NCBI GenBank assembly: GCA_025057135.1
Contig: JANWXY010000056.1
Coordinates: 1-36,819 of the forward strand
DNA length: 36,819 nucleotides
Direction of reading: 5' to 3'
DNA from: Bacteroidia bacterium
Lineage (GTDB): Bacteria > Bacteroidota > Bacteroidia > SpSt-205
The notes under the pieces were generated by a model. It was given only the letters and a program-made list of their open reading frames with translations, was not told the DNA's origin and searched no databases. Position 1 is the stretch's first letter; each line of letters starts with the position of its first letter. Positions 15,704 through 24,538 of this stretch are shown here, piece by piece. A program made the position numbers and the translations under genes.

Positions 15704-16681
15704 GTGAAAGGCGTACTACTTATTTCGTATGCTGTGATCCTACACGCACAGCACGGTATGAGCTCCTTCGCTCCGCCCAAGGATATAGATGTCAAGGTGC
15801 AAGGTGAGCTTCGTGGAGTAGAAGAAAACAGAGATTTGGCTCGCGCCCGAGCTCTCGCATTGGAAGGCAAATATGCCCAAGCCCTCTCTATCTTAGAGCG
15901 GAACAAAGCTCAGAATCAGGATAATCCCTCATTCTGGTACTGGATAGGCTACTGTCAGGAAAACTTAGACCAAAAGGATGCAGCTATCCAGGCGTATAGC
16001 CAAGCCCTTCAAAAGAATCCTGGCATGGCACAAGCTTGGTGGGGTAAAGGAAGCGTATTATTCAAAGAAAAGCGCTACGAAGAGGCTTATCAAGCTTTTG
16101 AGCAGGTTACACATCATGCCCCTAAGGAACCTCAGGCGTATTTTTATGCTGGTGTATCTCTCTGGATGCAAAACAAACGGCTGCAAGCTATACCGTGGTG
16201 GGAAAAAGCGGTGAAGTTGGGCTTAGCTGATTCGGCGAATGTGTTTGTTTGGATTGGAGACACATATGCGGAGGTGGATAGCCTTGCTTTGGCAGAGCAG
16301 GCATACAAGCGTGCTACCAAGGCCCCCAAGCCACCCGCCGAAGCTTTGGCTGGGTTAGGAAAGGTGCGGCTGGCACAAAGAGACCCGGAGGGAGCCATTC
16401 CTCTCCTTGCGCAAGCCGAAGCCCAGCTTCCTCAGGACCCCAGTCCCCCTTACTACAAAGGCATGGCGTATAAACAGCTCGGAAAAACAGCTGAGGCTCA
16501 GTCAGCTTTTCAAGAAGCTCTACGCCGAAAGCCAGACCATGCCCGCTCTTTATATGAAATGGGGCTCATAGCCCTCGAGCAGAATCGTATAGATGATGCA
16601 CAGAAGTACTACGAGCAGCTCAAAACTGTGAATTCACGCTTGGCTCAACAGCTTCTACAGGAGATATTGAATAAGCGCTAA
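15704..16681 (+). CDS. Secreted tetratricopeptide-repeat protein
   Basis: From GTG 15704 the product begins MKGVLLISYAVILHAQ, a classical signal peptide; the ATG at 15662 would add 14 residues (MDGYIRGKNFILGA) and give a poorer one. The remainder is about seven TPR helical pairs: ARALALEGKYAQALSILE, WYWIGYCQENLDQKDAAIQAY, AWWGKGSVLFKEKRYEEAYQAF, AYFYAGVSLWMQNKRLQAIPWW, VFVWIGDTYAEVDSLALAEQAY, and two more to the end. TPR arrays mediate protein contacts; this one would act in the periplasm. No enzyme domain is attached. It diverges from the Nudix operon and a hairpin follows its stop. Confidence 0.82.
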   Translation: MKGVLLISYAVILHAQHGMSSFAPPKDIDVKVQGELRGVEENRDLARARALALEGKYAQALSILERNKAQNQDNPSFWYWIGYCQENLDQKDAAIQAYSQALQKNPGMAQAWWGKGSVLFKEKRYEEAYQAFEQVTHHAPKEPQAYFYAGVSLWMQNKRLQAIPWWEKAVKLGLADSANVFVWIGDTYAEVDSLALAEQAYKRATKAPKPPAEALAGLGKVRLAQRDPEGAIPLLAQAEAQLPQDPSPPYYKGMAYKQLGKTAEAQSAFQEALRRKPDHARSLYEMGLIALEQNRIDDAQKYYEQLKTVNSRLAQQLLQEILNKR

Positions 16682-16684
16682 CAT

Positions 16685-16741
16685 AGCTCCCTGCAAGTCT
16701 CCGAGCGGGCGACTTGGTGTTTTTGCTTTCCGCGGGGAGCT
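16685..16741 (+). terminator. Possible terminator hairpin after TPR gene
   Basis: An inner stem CAAGTC (16694-16699) pairs with GACTTG (16711-16716) and is followed by GTGTTTTTGC. An outer stem AGCTCCC (16685-16691) can pair with GGGAGCT (16735-16741). The T-tract starts about three bases after the inner stem. It is weak but correctly placed, 4 nt after the stop. Confidence 0.4.
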
Positions 16742-16763
16742 TGCTCAGAAAGTTATGTAAAAT

Positions 16764-16784
16764 GAATGAACATTCGTACCTTTG
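16764..16784 (+). promoter_or_regulatory. Promoter box TACCTTTG with adjacent dyad, htrA-sucAB operon
   Basis: A perfect TACCTTTG lies at 16777-16784, 21 nt before the htrA ATG, a longer leader than most here. One base upstream is the dyad GAATG-AA-CATTC (16764-16775), which falls between the -7 and -33 regions where a repressor or activator would bind. Confidence 0.5.
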
Positions 16785-16805
16785 AGGTGATTTGTTTTAT
16801 CGCGT

Positions 16806-18209
16806 ATGCGTGCCCTTGTGGGAAACGTAGTCGTCGCTGTCATTACGAGCTTGACGACATGGTGGCTGGTTCGTAAAAAGGACCCTGTTCCGCCTTCTAC
16901 TCCTTCCCCTTTATACTTGCAGCCAGTACGCTGGGATATACATCCGCCGGTAGATTTTACCGTGGCTGCACAGATTGCCATGCCTGCCGTTGTGCATATT
17001 CAGACTCGGATGCTGCCAGAAGTTTCCCCGTTTCATAGATTTCTCATGGAAGATGGAGATGAAGGGTTTCTGCCTGGGAGCGGCTCTGGGGTAATCATCA
17101 GTCCGGACGGCTATATTGTCACTTGTAATCATGTGATTGAAAAAGCTTCTCGGATACAAGTCGTCCTATATGACAATCGCACATTCAAGGCGAGCGTTGT
17201 GGGGACTGATCCCTCTACGGATTTGGCTCTGCTCAAAATAGACGCCTCAGAGCTGCCATACTTAGAATTCGGAGACTCGGATCAGCTGCGCGTGGGAGAT
17301 TGGGTCCTCGCAGTAGGTAATCCCTTCAACTTGACCTCTACTGTAACAGCTGGGATCGTCAGTGCCAAGGGGCGAGCACTTGGACTGCTCCGTGAGCAGT
17401 TTCGGATAGAGTCTTTCATTCAGACGGATGCAGCGGTCAACCCTGGGAATAGCGGCGGCGCTCTGGTAAGCTTAGACGGCAAACTGGTAGGTATCAATAC
17501 CGCCATAGCTTCTACTACGGGCAGCTTCGCAGGCTATTCATTTGCTGTCCCATCTGGTATCGCTCGTAAGGTGGTAGAGGACCTGCGCAAATACGGCAAA
17601 GTACAAAGGGCTTTATTAGGTGTGGCTGTGAATGACCTCACGGATGAGCGGAGAACTGAAAGTGGGGTTCCTATCTCTCAAGGAGCATATGTGAGCGATG
17701 TGTATGAAAAAAGTGCCGCCGATGATGCTGGCATACGCCCCGGAGATGTGATAGTAGAAGTAGACGATAAACCCATACGCAATGCCGCTGAGCTGACCGA
17801 AATGGTAGCTCGTCATCATCCAGGTGATCGTATCAAGATTGGATATTACCGCGGGGCTAAAAAACTAGAAACTTTCGTCCGACTGAAAGGGCGTCCCGAT
17901 ACCGCACAAGAAACCAAACGCAAAGAGGGCAGCTTTTTAGCTCCTCTCGGGGCACGTGTCCGTCCAATCACCGCAGAGGAAGCCGAAGCCCTCGGCATAT
18001 CGCGCGGGCTTAAGGTCACCGATGTGTCCCCCGGTCCCCTGATGGAAGTTGGGGTTCGGCCCGGATTTGTCATAACTGCGATTGATAAAAAGCCTGTATC
18101 CAGCGTAGAAGAAGCCGAATCCCTTCTCCGCGATTTGAACGGGGCGCTCTTGATAGAGGGGCTATATCGGAAGGGCGAAAAAGCCTACTACGCCATCTCC
18201 ACAGAGTGA
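16806..18209 (+). CDS. HtrA/DegP-family periplasmic serine protease
   Basis: This protease/chaperone deals with misfolded envelope proteins. It is 467 residues with an N-terminal membrane anchor (about 5-22, no clear cleavage site), so probably held in the inner membrane facing the periplasm. The catalytic triad is visible: His109 (VTCNHVIE), Asp139 ([10 protein letters not shown]), Ser216 (NPGNSGGAL). Two PDZ domains follow: about 275-365 ([20 protein letters not shown]) and about 380-460 ([20 protein letters not shown]). It leads a tightly packed run: the sucA ATG starts 7 nt after its stop. Confidence 0.94.
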   Translation: MRALVGNVVVAVITSLTTWWLVRKKDPVPPSTPSPLYLQPVRWDIHPPVDFTVAAQIAMPAVVHIQTRMLPEVSPFHRFLMEDGDEGFLPGSGSGVIISPDGYIVTCNHVIEKASRIQVVLYDNRTFKASVVGTDPSTDLALLKIDASELPYLEFGDSDQLRVGDWVLAVGNPFNLTSTVTAGIVSAKGRALGLLREQFRIESFIQTDAAVNPGNSGGALVSLDGKLVGINTAIASTTGSFAGYSFAVPSGIARKVVEDLRKYGKVQRALLGVAVNDLTDERRTESGVPISQGAYVSDVYEKSAADDAGIRPGDVIVEVDDKPIRNAAELTEMVARHHPGDRIKIGYYRGAKKLETFVRLKGRPDTAQETKRKEGSFLAPLGARVRPITAEEAEALGISRGLKVTDVSPGPLMEVGVRPGFVITAIDKKPVSSVEEAESLLRDLNGALLIEGLYRKGEKAYYAISTE

Positions 18210-18216
18210 TAAACAT

Positions 18217-20976
18217 ATGACCGAAGCCAGTTACCTTTTTCGGGCAGACCCGTCCTATATAGAAGGCTTACTCCGACAGTACGAGAAGAACCCTCAGGAG
18301 CTTCCACCAGATTGGCAGCGATTTTTTGAGGGCTACTTTGCCGCTCTTTCTAATGGGGCGGCAGTTCCTCAGCCTATCTCAGCTCCTGACACGAAGCTAA
18401 TAGAGAAAGAATTTGGCGTCATGCTGCTGGTGGCAGCCTATCGCAATCGCGGACATCTTTTTGCCCGTCTCAATCCCCTCGCCGATTATGCCAATCAGGA
18501 TGAAGTCCTAGATAGGGAGTTTCCTCTTCAAAGTTTCGGACTGAGTGCAGATGATTTAGATACGGTATTTCAGGCTGGTAAGCAAGTAGGGTTGGGCCCC
18601 GCTACCTTGCGAGAGATTATCGCTCACCTAAGGCGCGTATACTGCTCTACTATCGGCATAGAGTACCGCTATATCAGGATACCTGAGATTTTTGCCTGGT
18701 TTGAGGAGCGTCTTGAAAAGCCTGAGAACTTGCCCCGTTTTTCACCAGAAGAGAAGAAAACTATTCTGCAATGGCTCTGCAATGCCACGACTTTTGAGCG
18801 GTTTCTCCATAGAAAGTTTGTCGGTCAGAAGCGCTTTTCCTTGGAAGGTAATGAGGCTATTATCCCCGCATTATATGAGCTTGTAGAAAAGGGAGCTCAG
18901 TTGGGCATAGAAGAGTTCGTATTCGGCATGGCTCATCGTGGTCGCCTCAATGTGCTCACGAATATCATGCAGAAATCTTTCCAAGCGGTGTTTGGAGAGT
19001 TTGAGGGTAAAGGGATTGCCACGGACACATTTGATGGGGATGTGAAATATCACTTAGGGTATTCCAGCGATCCAGTGGTCGCGGGCAAGCGAGTGCATTT
19101 GTCTATGCTACCTAATCCTTCTCACCTGGAAGCCGTGGATCCCGTAGCTACAGGAGCGACCCGTGCCAAAATGGACCACCTCTACGGAGGAACCCACGAT
19201 AAAATTGTACTGGTTCTGATTCATGGGGATGCGGCTATCGCAGGACAGGGGGTAGTGTATGAGACACTGCAAATGTCTCTTTTGCCAGGCTATGAAGTAG
19301 GAGGAACTATTCACATTGTCCTGAATAATCAAATAGGCTTTACCACTGGAGAGGCACAAGCGCGCTCCAGCCATTATGCTACCGATATTGCGAAAGTCAC
19401 CTTATCTCCGGTTTTTCATGTAAATGGAAATGACCCCGAAGCTGTGGTTCATGCGATGCGCCTGGCCATTGCCTTTCGTCAGGCTTTCAACCGAGATGTA
19501 TTTATAGATGTGATAGGGTACCGTCGTCATGGGCATAATGAAGGGGATGAGCCTCGTTTTACTCAGCCCCATATGTACGCAGCTATAGCCCAGTGCCCTT
19601 CACCTTTTGAGGTATATGCGCAGCGTTTGATCCAAGAAGGTGTGCTATCTGATGCGGAGTATAAACGCATAGAAAGGGAGCGCATGGAGTTTTACGAGGG
19701 TCAGCTGGAACGGGCACGGCACGAGGACCCCGCAATTGATACTATTCCCCGTCGCACATGGCAGGGTATACAACTGTATGATGACCATGTGATGGAAGCT
19801 GAACCTCAAACAAGTGTCCGAAAAGAGGTTTTGGAGTTTATTGCGCAGCAAGCGGTTCGTATACCCGAGGGTTTCACCCCACATCCCACGGTCCGCAAGG
19901 TATATGAGTCTCGCTATGAAGCTGTGAAGAGAGGTACGGGTTTAGACTGGGGTACAGTAGAAATGCTGGCTTATGGCTCTCTGCTTTTGGAAAATAATCC
20001 TGTTCGCCTTTCAGGACAGGATGTGGAGCGCGGCACTTTCTCTCATCGGCATGCAGTCCTTATAGACCAGCGCACGGAAGCGCGACACATTCCCCTCAAT
20101 CACCTCTCTCACCGACAAGCACCATTTTATATCTACAACTCACCTTTATCGGAATATGCGGTTCTGGGCTTTGAATACGGCTACGCTTTGGCATCCCCTC
20201 ACACTCTGGTCATATGGGAAGCGCAGTTCGGGGACTTCATGAATGGGGCTCAGATTATCATTGATCAATACATCGCCGCTGCGAAAACAAAGTGGCAGCG
20301 TTTGAATGGGCTTACACTCTATCTCCCTCATGGATATGAAGGGCAAGGTCCCGAGCATTCCAGCGCTCGTCCAGAGCGATTTCTCATTTTGGCTGCTCAA
20401 AATAATATGTATATTTGCAACTTCACTCACCCAGCCAATCTTTTCCATGCCCTTCGTCGTCAAGTGCGTAGTATCACTCGTCGCCCTCTGGTCATTTTTA
20501 CGCCGAAAAGTCTCCTTCGTCATCCTGAATGTGTCGCCTCCATGTCTGATTTGACGGAGGGAGGTTTTCGCCCTATTCTTCCAGACCCCGAAGTCGCTCC
20601 TGACCAAGCTCGTCGCTTGCTCCTGTGCACAGGAAAGATATTTTACGACCTTGTCCAGGTGCGCCGTGAGCATAAAAAGTATGACACGGCGATTATTCGG
20701 ATAGAGCAGCTTTATCCTTTCCCAGAAGAGGAGCTCAGGCAGACTTTATCTGATCATCTCCACATAGAAGAGCTCTACTGGGTACAAGAAGAGCCCTCTA
20801 ATATGGGCTACTGGACATTTATTTTGCGGAAGTTTATGGAATATGGCTTACCTATACCTAAGCTGATCGCTCGCCGAGAGTCTGCCAGCCCGGCCACAGG
20901 CTCTTATAGTCATCATGTTCGGCAGCAGAATTACATTTTGCGTAAAGCTTTAGACATTGTCGCTGAACGCGTATGA
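18217..20976 (+). CDS. sucA: 2-oxoglutarate dehydrogenase E1 component
   Basis: This is the thiamine-diphosphate-dependent decarboxylase of the 2-oxoglutarate dehydrogenase complex (TCA cycle). 919 residues. The N-terminal [20 protein letters not shown] segment is typical for E1o and docks E2. Then [20 protein letters not shown] and [15 protein letters not shown], the ThDP/Mg site [13 protein letters not shown] followed by [26 protein letters not shown], and the C-terminal transketolase-like half with [19 protein letters not shown]. The stop and the sucB start overlap as ATGA. Confidence 0.97.
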   Translation: MTEASYLFRADPSYIEGLLRQYEKNPQELPPDWQRFFEGYFAALSNGAAVPQPISAPDTKLIEKEFGVMLLVAAYRNRGHLFARLNPLADYANQDEVLDREFPLQSFGLSADDLDTVFQAGKQVGLGPATLREIIAHLRRVYCSTIGIEYRYIRIPEIFAWFEERLEKPENLPRFSPEEKKTILQWLCNATTFERFLHRKFVGQKRFSLEGNEAIIPALYELVEKGAQLGIEEFVFGMAHRGRLNVLTNIMQKSFQAVFGEFEGKGIATDTFDGDVKYHLGYSSDPVVAGKRVHLSMLPNPSHLEAVDPVATGATRAKMDHLYGGTHDKIVLVLIHGDAAIAGQGVVYETLQMSLLPGYEVGGTIHIVLNNQIGFTTGEAQARSSHYATDIAKVTLSPVFHVNGNDPEAVVHAMRLAIAFRQAFNRDVFIDVIGYRRHGHNEGDEPRFTQPHMYAAIAQCPSPFEVYAQRLIQEGVLSDAEYKRIERERMEFYEGQLERARHEDPAIDTIPRRTWQGIQLYDDHVMEAEPQTSVRKEVLEFIAQQAVRIPEGFTPHPTVRKVYESRYEAVKRGTGLDWGTVEMLAYGSLLLENNPVRLSGQDVERGTFSHRHAVLIDQRTEARHIPLNHLSHRQAPFYIYNSPLSEYAVLGFEYGYALASPHTLVIWEAQFGDFMNGAQIIIDQYIAAAKTKWQRLNGLTLYLPHGYEGQGPEHSSARPERFLILAAQNNMYICNFTHPANLFHALRRQVRSITRRPLVIFTPKSLLRHPECVASMSDLTEGGFRPILPDPEVAPDQARRLLLCTGKIFYDLVQVRREHKKYDTAIIRIEQLYPFPEEELRQTLSDHLHIEELYWVQEEPSNMGYWTFILRKFMEYGLPIPKLIARRESASPATGSYSHHVRQQNYILRKALDIVAERV

Positions 20977-22208
20977 TAGAGATTCGGGTTCCAAGTCCTG
21001 GCGAATCTATTACGGAGGTTCTTTTGGATAAATGGCACAAGCCTAATGGCAGTTGGGTGGAAAAGGATGAGCTATTAGCGGAGATACAATCGGACAAAGC
21101 AGCGCTGGAGGTTTATGCTGAAGTATCTGGTAAGCTGGAGATCCTGGTACAAGCGGGCGCTCAGGTTCCTGTGGGTTCGGTGATAGCTCGTATAGACCCT
21201 GCGGCGGAAAAAGCCGCCGATGTCTCTCATTCTTCTAATGGCGGGGTGCCTGCGCAAACGGAAGCTCCATCGGTTCCAGCTGAGCCTTCAGGCGGGGGAC
21301 ATGTTATGCCCTCAGCTGCACGGATTTTGGCTGAAAAAGGCATTTCTCCCACGCAGGTTCAAGGTAGTGGCCCCGCAGGGCGGATCACAAAAGCCGATGC
21401 CCTTGCCGCTCAGCCAGGTCCCTCGTCTGCTGTGTCTGAAACTACCTCTTCTCAGGTAGTCTCAACGCCATCAGCCACAGCGCCACCCTCCGCCACTACT
21501 GAAAGCGCCCGGCAAGAGCTCCGAAAAAAGCTCACCCCGATTCGACAAACGATTGCTCGGCGATTACTCGCAGCTAAAAATCAGACCGCCATGCTCACCA
21601 CCTTCAACGAGGTGGATATGAGCCGCATATTAGAGCTGCGTAAAGCTTACAAAGACCGCTTTCAGGAGAAACACGGTATCGGGTTAGGCTTCATGAGCTT
21701 CTTTACCAAGGCTTGTGCGACCGCTTTATTAGAGTTTCCAGAGGTAAATAGTCAGCTTCACGAGGATGAGCTGGTCTATTTTTCCTATGTCGATATCAGC
21801 GTAGCCGTGAGCACCGATCGCGGTTTAGTCGTGCCTGTGGTCCGTAATGCTCACCTTCTCTCACTCGCTGAGATAGAGAAAGCTATCGCTGATCTCGCCG
21901 CACGCGCGCGGCAGAATAAAATCTCTATTGAAGAGATGCAGGGGGGCACCTTCACCATTACGAATGGGGGAGTGTTCGGTTCCTTACTTTCTACACCCAT
22001 TTTGAATCCCCCTCAGACGGCTATTTTAGGGATGCACAAAATCCAAGAGCGTCCAGTCGCTGTAAATGGACAGGTGGCTATTCGTCCGATGATGTATGTC
22101 GCTCTATCGTATGACCACCGGGTCATAGATGGAAAAGAAGCGGTAAGCTTCCTCGTACGCGTCAAAGAGCTGCTGGAAGACCCGATTCGTCTGCTGCTGG
22201 CGGTGTGA
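20973..22208 (+). CDS. sucB: Dihydrolipoamide succinyltransferase, E2 of 2-oxoglutarate dehydrogenase
   Basis: This transfers the succinyl group from E1 to CoA through a swinging lipoyl arm. 411 residues. The lipoyl domain spans about 1-75 with Lys42 in QSDKAALEV as the lipoylation site. A Pro/Ala/Ser linker is followed by the peripheral subunit-binding domain near 108-145 ([13 protein letters not shown] ... [12 protein letters not shown]), a second Ser/Thr/Ala/Pro linker, and the acyltransferase core from about 185 ([13 protein letters not shown]) with the catalytic [13 protein letters not shown] at the end. It overlaps both neighbours by a few bases. The E3 subunit gene is not in the window. 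Confidence 0.96.
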   Translation: MIEIRVPSPGESITEVLLDKWHKPNGSWVEKDELLAEIQSDKAALEVYAEVSGKLEILVQAGAQVPVGSVIARIDPAAEKAADVSHSSNGGVPAQTEAPSVPAEPSGGGHVMPSAARILAEKGISPTQVQGSGPAGRITKADALAAQPGPSSAVSETTSSQVVSTPSATAPPSATTESARQELRKKLTPIRQTIARRLLAAKNQTAMLTTFNEVDMSRILELRKAYKDRFQEKHGIGLGFMSFFTKACATALLEFPEVNSQLHEDELVYFSYVDISVAVSTDRGLVVPVVRNAHLLSLAEIEKAIADLAARARQNKISIEEMQGGTFTITNGGVFGSLLSTPILNPPQTAILGMHKIQERPVAVNGQVAIRPMMYVALSYDHRVIDGKEAVSFLVRVKELLEDPIRLLLAV

Positions 22209-23140
22209 TGGAGCTTAGCGTTTCTAACCTGACGAAGCGCTACGGTACTCAGTGGGCCCTCAAAGGAGTGAGTTTTACCTTAGATAAGCCCGGTATCTAC
22301 GGGTATTTAGGTCCGAATGGCGCTGGAAAATCTACTACCTTCAAAATACTCACGGGCTACCTGCGTCCTACAAGTGGAGAAGTGCGCTTTAGCAAGTGGA
22401 AACTCCCTGAGGATAAGCGCGAAATTCAGCGTCATATTGGCTACCTTCCCGAGCACAATCCCCTCTATTTAGACATGTATGTGCGAGAGTACTTGCTCTT
22501 TAGGGGCGGGCTCTATGGGCTAAAAGGGCGATTCCTCCGAGCGAGAGTAGAGGAGCTTATTCATAAAGTGGGCCTAACTCCCGAAGCCCACAAGCTTATC
22601 GGGGCTTTGTCTCGAGGGTATCGCCAAAGGGTCGGGCTGGCCGCAGCTCTATTACACGACCCGCCGTTGCTCATATTGGATGAGCCGACCAGCGGCTTAG
22701 ACCCTAATCAGGTCATAGAAATTCGCCAGCTCATCCGCTCGCTGGGGCGTTCCCATCAGGTAATTTTCTCCTCGCACATTTTAGCCGAAGTGCAGGCCAT
22801 AGCTGACCATGTGCTCATTTTACATAAGGGGGAGCTTGTATTGAATGCTCCACTGGCTGACATAGACAAGCACCTCGGCCAGGAGGAGTATATCGTAGAG
22901 ACCCAAAAGAAGCCTTTAGCATGGGACTTTCTCCCCTCGACGGCTAAAGTGGCATCTGAGGGGCAAAACCTGTGGCGAGTGCGTGCGCCTGCCGGTGTGG
23001 AAATACGGGCTGCCATTTATCAAGCCTCCGTCCAGCAGAATGTACCACTTCTGCGCTTGGAGAAGCGCCAACTCCCCCTTGAAGAAGTTTTCCGTCAGCT
23101 TACTCAGACAGGGGAGCCTCTCGGTGCAAATAAGCCATAA
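22208..23140 (+). CDS. GldA-like ABC transporter ATP-binding protein
   Basis: This is a single nucleotide-binding subunit of an ABC exporter, about 310 residues. Walker A GPNGAGKST is near 37-45, signature LSRGYRQRVGLAAALLHDP, Walker B LLILDEPTSGLDPNQ, and H-loop FSSHILAEVQ. The LS(K/R)GYRQRVG signature, GYLPEHNPLYLDMYVREYL and the C-terminal about 90-residue extension resemble GldA, the ATPase of the gliding-associated GldAFG transporter. The permease genes gldF/gldG are not adjacent. The ATG at 22208 overlaps the sucB stop (TGATG); an in-frame GTG at 22205 is possible. Other ABC-2 exporter ATPases are hard to exclude. Confidence 0.85.
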   Translation: MELSVSNLTKRYGTQWALKGVSFTLDKPGIYGYLGPNGAGKSTTFKILTGYLRPTSGEVRFSKWKLPEDKREIQRHIGYLPEHNPLYLDMYVREYLLFRGGLYGLKGRFLRARVEELIHKVGLTPEAHKLIGALSRGYRQRVGLAAALLHDPPLLILDEPTSGLDPNQVIEIRQLIRSLGRSHQVIFSSHILAEVQAIADHVLILHKGELVLNAPLADIDKHLGQEEYIVETQKKPLAWDFLPSTAKVASEGQNLWRVRAPAGVEIRAAIYQASVQQNVPLLRLEKRQLPLEEVFRQLTQTGEPLGANKP

Positions 23141-23181
23141 ACTTTTCCCAATCCGCAAAGTCAGTGCCATTTTGAATGGGC

Positions 23182-23210
23182 TTGACTATAAATCCAAATG
23201 TCTAACTTTA
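23182..23210 (+). promoter_or_regulatory. TTG-N18-TAACTTTA promoter, short T9SS protein
   Basis: TTG (23182-23184) and TAACTTTA (23203-23210, 5 of the 6 fixed positions) are 18 nt apart. This is the only place where I see both the -33 and -7 elements of the phylum at good spacing. The ATG at 23215 lies 4 nt after the box; the downstream ATG at 23242 would give a normal leader. Confidence 0.5.
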
Positions 23211-23214
23211 TGAT

Positions 23215-23814
23215 ATGACACCAGTGCATATGGGCTTCCCCATGAAGCCTCACTGCATCTGGAAAATGCTCGGCATCGTCACCAGTATGGTAGTAGGTCT
23301 ATCCTCCTCGTCCCTAAGAGCACAAACTCATCAGAAGCCCCCCTTGAAGTACCACGTAGAATGCCGAAAAGGCGACGAGAAGCTTTTTGAATCTGATTGC
23401 GAAGATGCGGTGGTATTAGACGAGCTGCTGACTACCTGTGTGAAAGAGCTCAGAGGGACCGCCTATGCCTCTGCTGTGAGGGACGATAAAGAGCAGTTTG
23501 AACCTAAAAAAGGCGCTCCAAAACCCTTTCCGCCCATAGAGCCTGACTCGTTGGACGAGTATCTACCAGAGCTTGGGAGAGAGGATAATACTCTTGAGGT
23601 CTCCCCGAATCCCACCAGCGGAGAGCTGAGCGTATATCTCAAAAGCCCTTCAGCGTACGAGGTCCTTATTATTGGGGTCAAAAATGATTTCAACTTTCGG
23701 GCGAGCGTCAAAGTGGGCGAGACCCTGAAGGTAACCTTGCCTACCCCAGGCCTGTATCTTGTGGTGGCCCTTAATGATACAGGAGTTTGGAATAGGCTAG
23801 TCGTCCATCACTGA
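23215..23814 (+). CDS. Short secreted protein with T9SS type A sorting domain
   Basis: This is a 199-residue protein. A signal peptide ends at about SSSSLRAQ (residue 37 from this start; the in-frame ATG at 23242 gives MKPHCIWKMLGIVTSM and a more ordinary length). The mature region has three cysteines (ECRKGDE, ESDCEDA, LTTCVKEL) and an acidic/proline linker. From about residue 127 comes a T9SS type A C-terminal domain: LEVSPNPTSGELSVYL, LPTPGLYLVVAL, and a final strand WNRLVVHH. It is expected to be secreted and attached to the outer surface. The body matches no family I know. It is convergent with the TetR gene (42-bp gap). Confidence 0.75.
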   Translation: MTPVHMGFPMKPHCIWKMLGIVTSMVVGLSSSSLRAQTHQKPPLKYHVECRKGDEKLFESDCEDAVVLDELLTTCVKELRGTAYASAVRDDKEQFEPKKGAPKPFPPIEPDSLDEYLPELGREDNTLEVSPNPTSGELSVYLKSPSAYEVLIIGVKNDFNFRASVKVGETLKVTLPTPGLYLVVALNDTGVWNRLVVHH

Positions 23815-23856
23815 AAACTCGTTCAAGAAGCCTTTATTTGCGGATTGGACGCTCTG

Positions 23857-24408
23857 TTATACGCCCTTGACGGTTTCCCAGAAGAGTTTGGGGGCATCTT
23901 TGAGGTAATAGTCCGCCCACTGATTCTTCGGTACGCTGAACCATAGCGGCATAAGGGCTATACTCCACTGGTATGTGAGAATGAGCTCTACCTGCAAAGG
24001 CTTAATCAAGCCGAAGCTTTGCGCACTCCGGAGTGCTTCTATCCATTCGGGGAGGTGAAGGGGTCTGGGACTAAGGAGAATGGCAGGGAGTCTGTGGTTG
24101 GGGGAGCTCTCTACAGACAGGGAAGACATGCTTTCTATCGCCGAGTAGAAGCGCTCATAAAACCCTTGGATGCGCTCTGGAAGGGTTTTTGTCATGTCCT
24201 TGAGGGGAGTGAGTACGTCTTCCAGAGAAGGAGGGGTTAGGGCTTTTTGGACAGCTTCATACAGGAAGCGCTTATTCCGAAAATAGTAATGTATCTGCGC
24301 CGTGTGGACGCCAGCCGCCCGAGCGATTCTCTCTAAGCGTGCCCCATCGTATCCATACTGAGCAAACTCCTGTATGGCTGCCTCCCTAATCCTTTCAGCT
24401 GCGTCCAT
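23857..24408 (-). CDS. TetR/AcrR-family transcriptional regulator
   Basis: This is a 183-residue protein. The N-terminal helix-turn-helix is textbook: IREAAIQEFAQYGYDGARLERIARAAGV then HTAQIHYYFRNKRFLYEAVQ (about 6-55). The C-terminal ligand domain is all-alpha and specific to this protein; the ligand is unknown. It diverges from the large beta-helix T9SS gene across 130 bp, so that region may hold its operator, but no strong dyad is obvious there beyond GGATATCC at 24474-24481. A perfect TAACTTTG box lies 5 nt before its start. Confidence 0.9.
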   Translation of the reverse strand: MDAAERIREAAIQEFAQYGYDGARLERIARAAGVHTAQIHYYFRNKRFLYEAVQKALTPPSLEDVLTPLKDMTKTLPERIQGFYERFYSAIESMSSLSVESSPNHRLPAILLSPRPLHLPEWIEALRSAQSFGLIKPLQVELILTYQWSIALMPLWFSVPKNQWADYYLKDAPKLFWETVKGV

Positions 24409-24413
24409 CGGAG

Positions 24414-24421
24414 CAAAGTTA
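24414..24421 (-). promoter_or_regulatory. TAACTTTG -7 box, tetR-like gene
   Basis: This is a perfect TAnnTTTG box with 5 nt to the ATG at 24408; a leaderless transcript is predicted. Confidence 0.6.
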
Positions 24422-24522
24422 CCAGCTTATTCGCACCTGCTTTGAGCATTTCCTACGAGAGTCGGGTCACATAGGATATCCAAAACCTCTGCAACTATTT
24501 TTCAGCGAGCGCTACTTTGATA

Positions 24523-24530
24523 TAACTTTG
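24523..24530 (+). promoter_or_regulatory. TAACTTTG -7 box, beta-helix T9SS gene
   Basis: This is a perfect TAnnTTTG box 8 nt before the ATG at 24539. A second box-like TACTTTG lies just upstream (24513-24519). Confidence 0.6.
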
Positions 24531-24538
24531 CGGACAGT

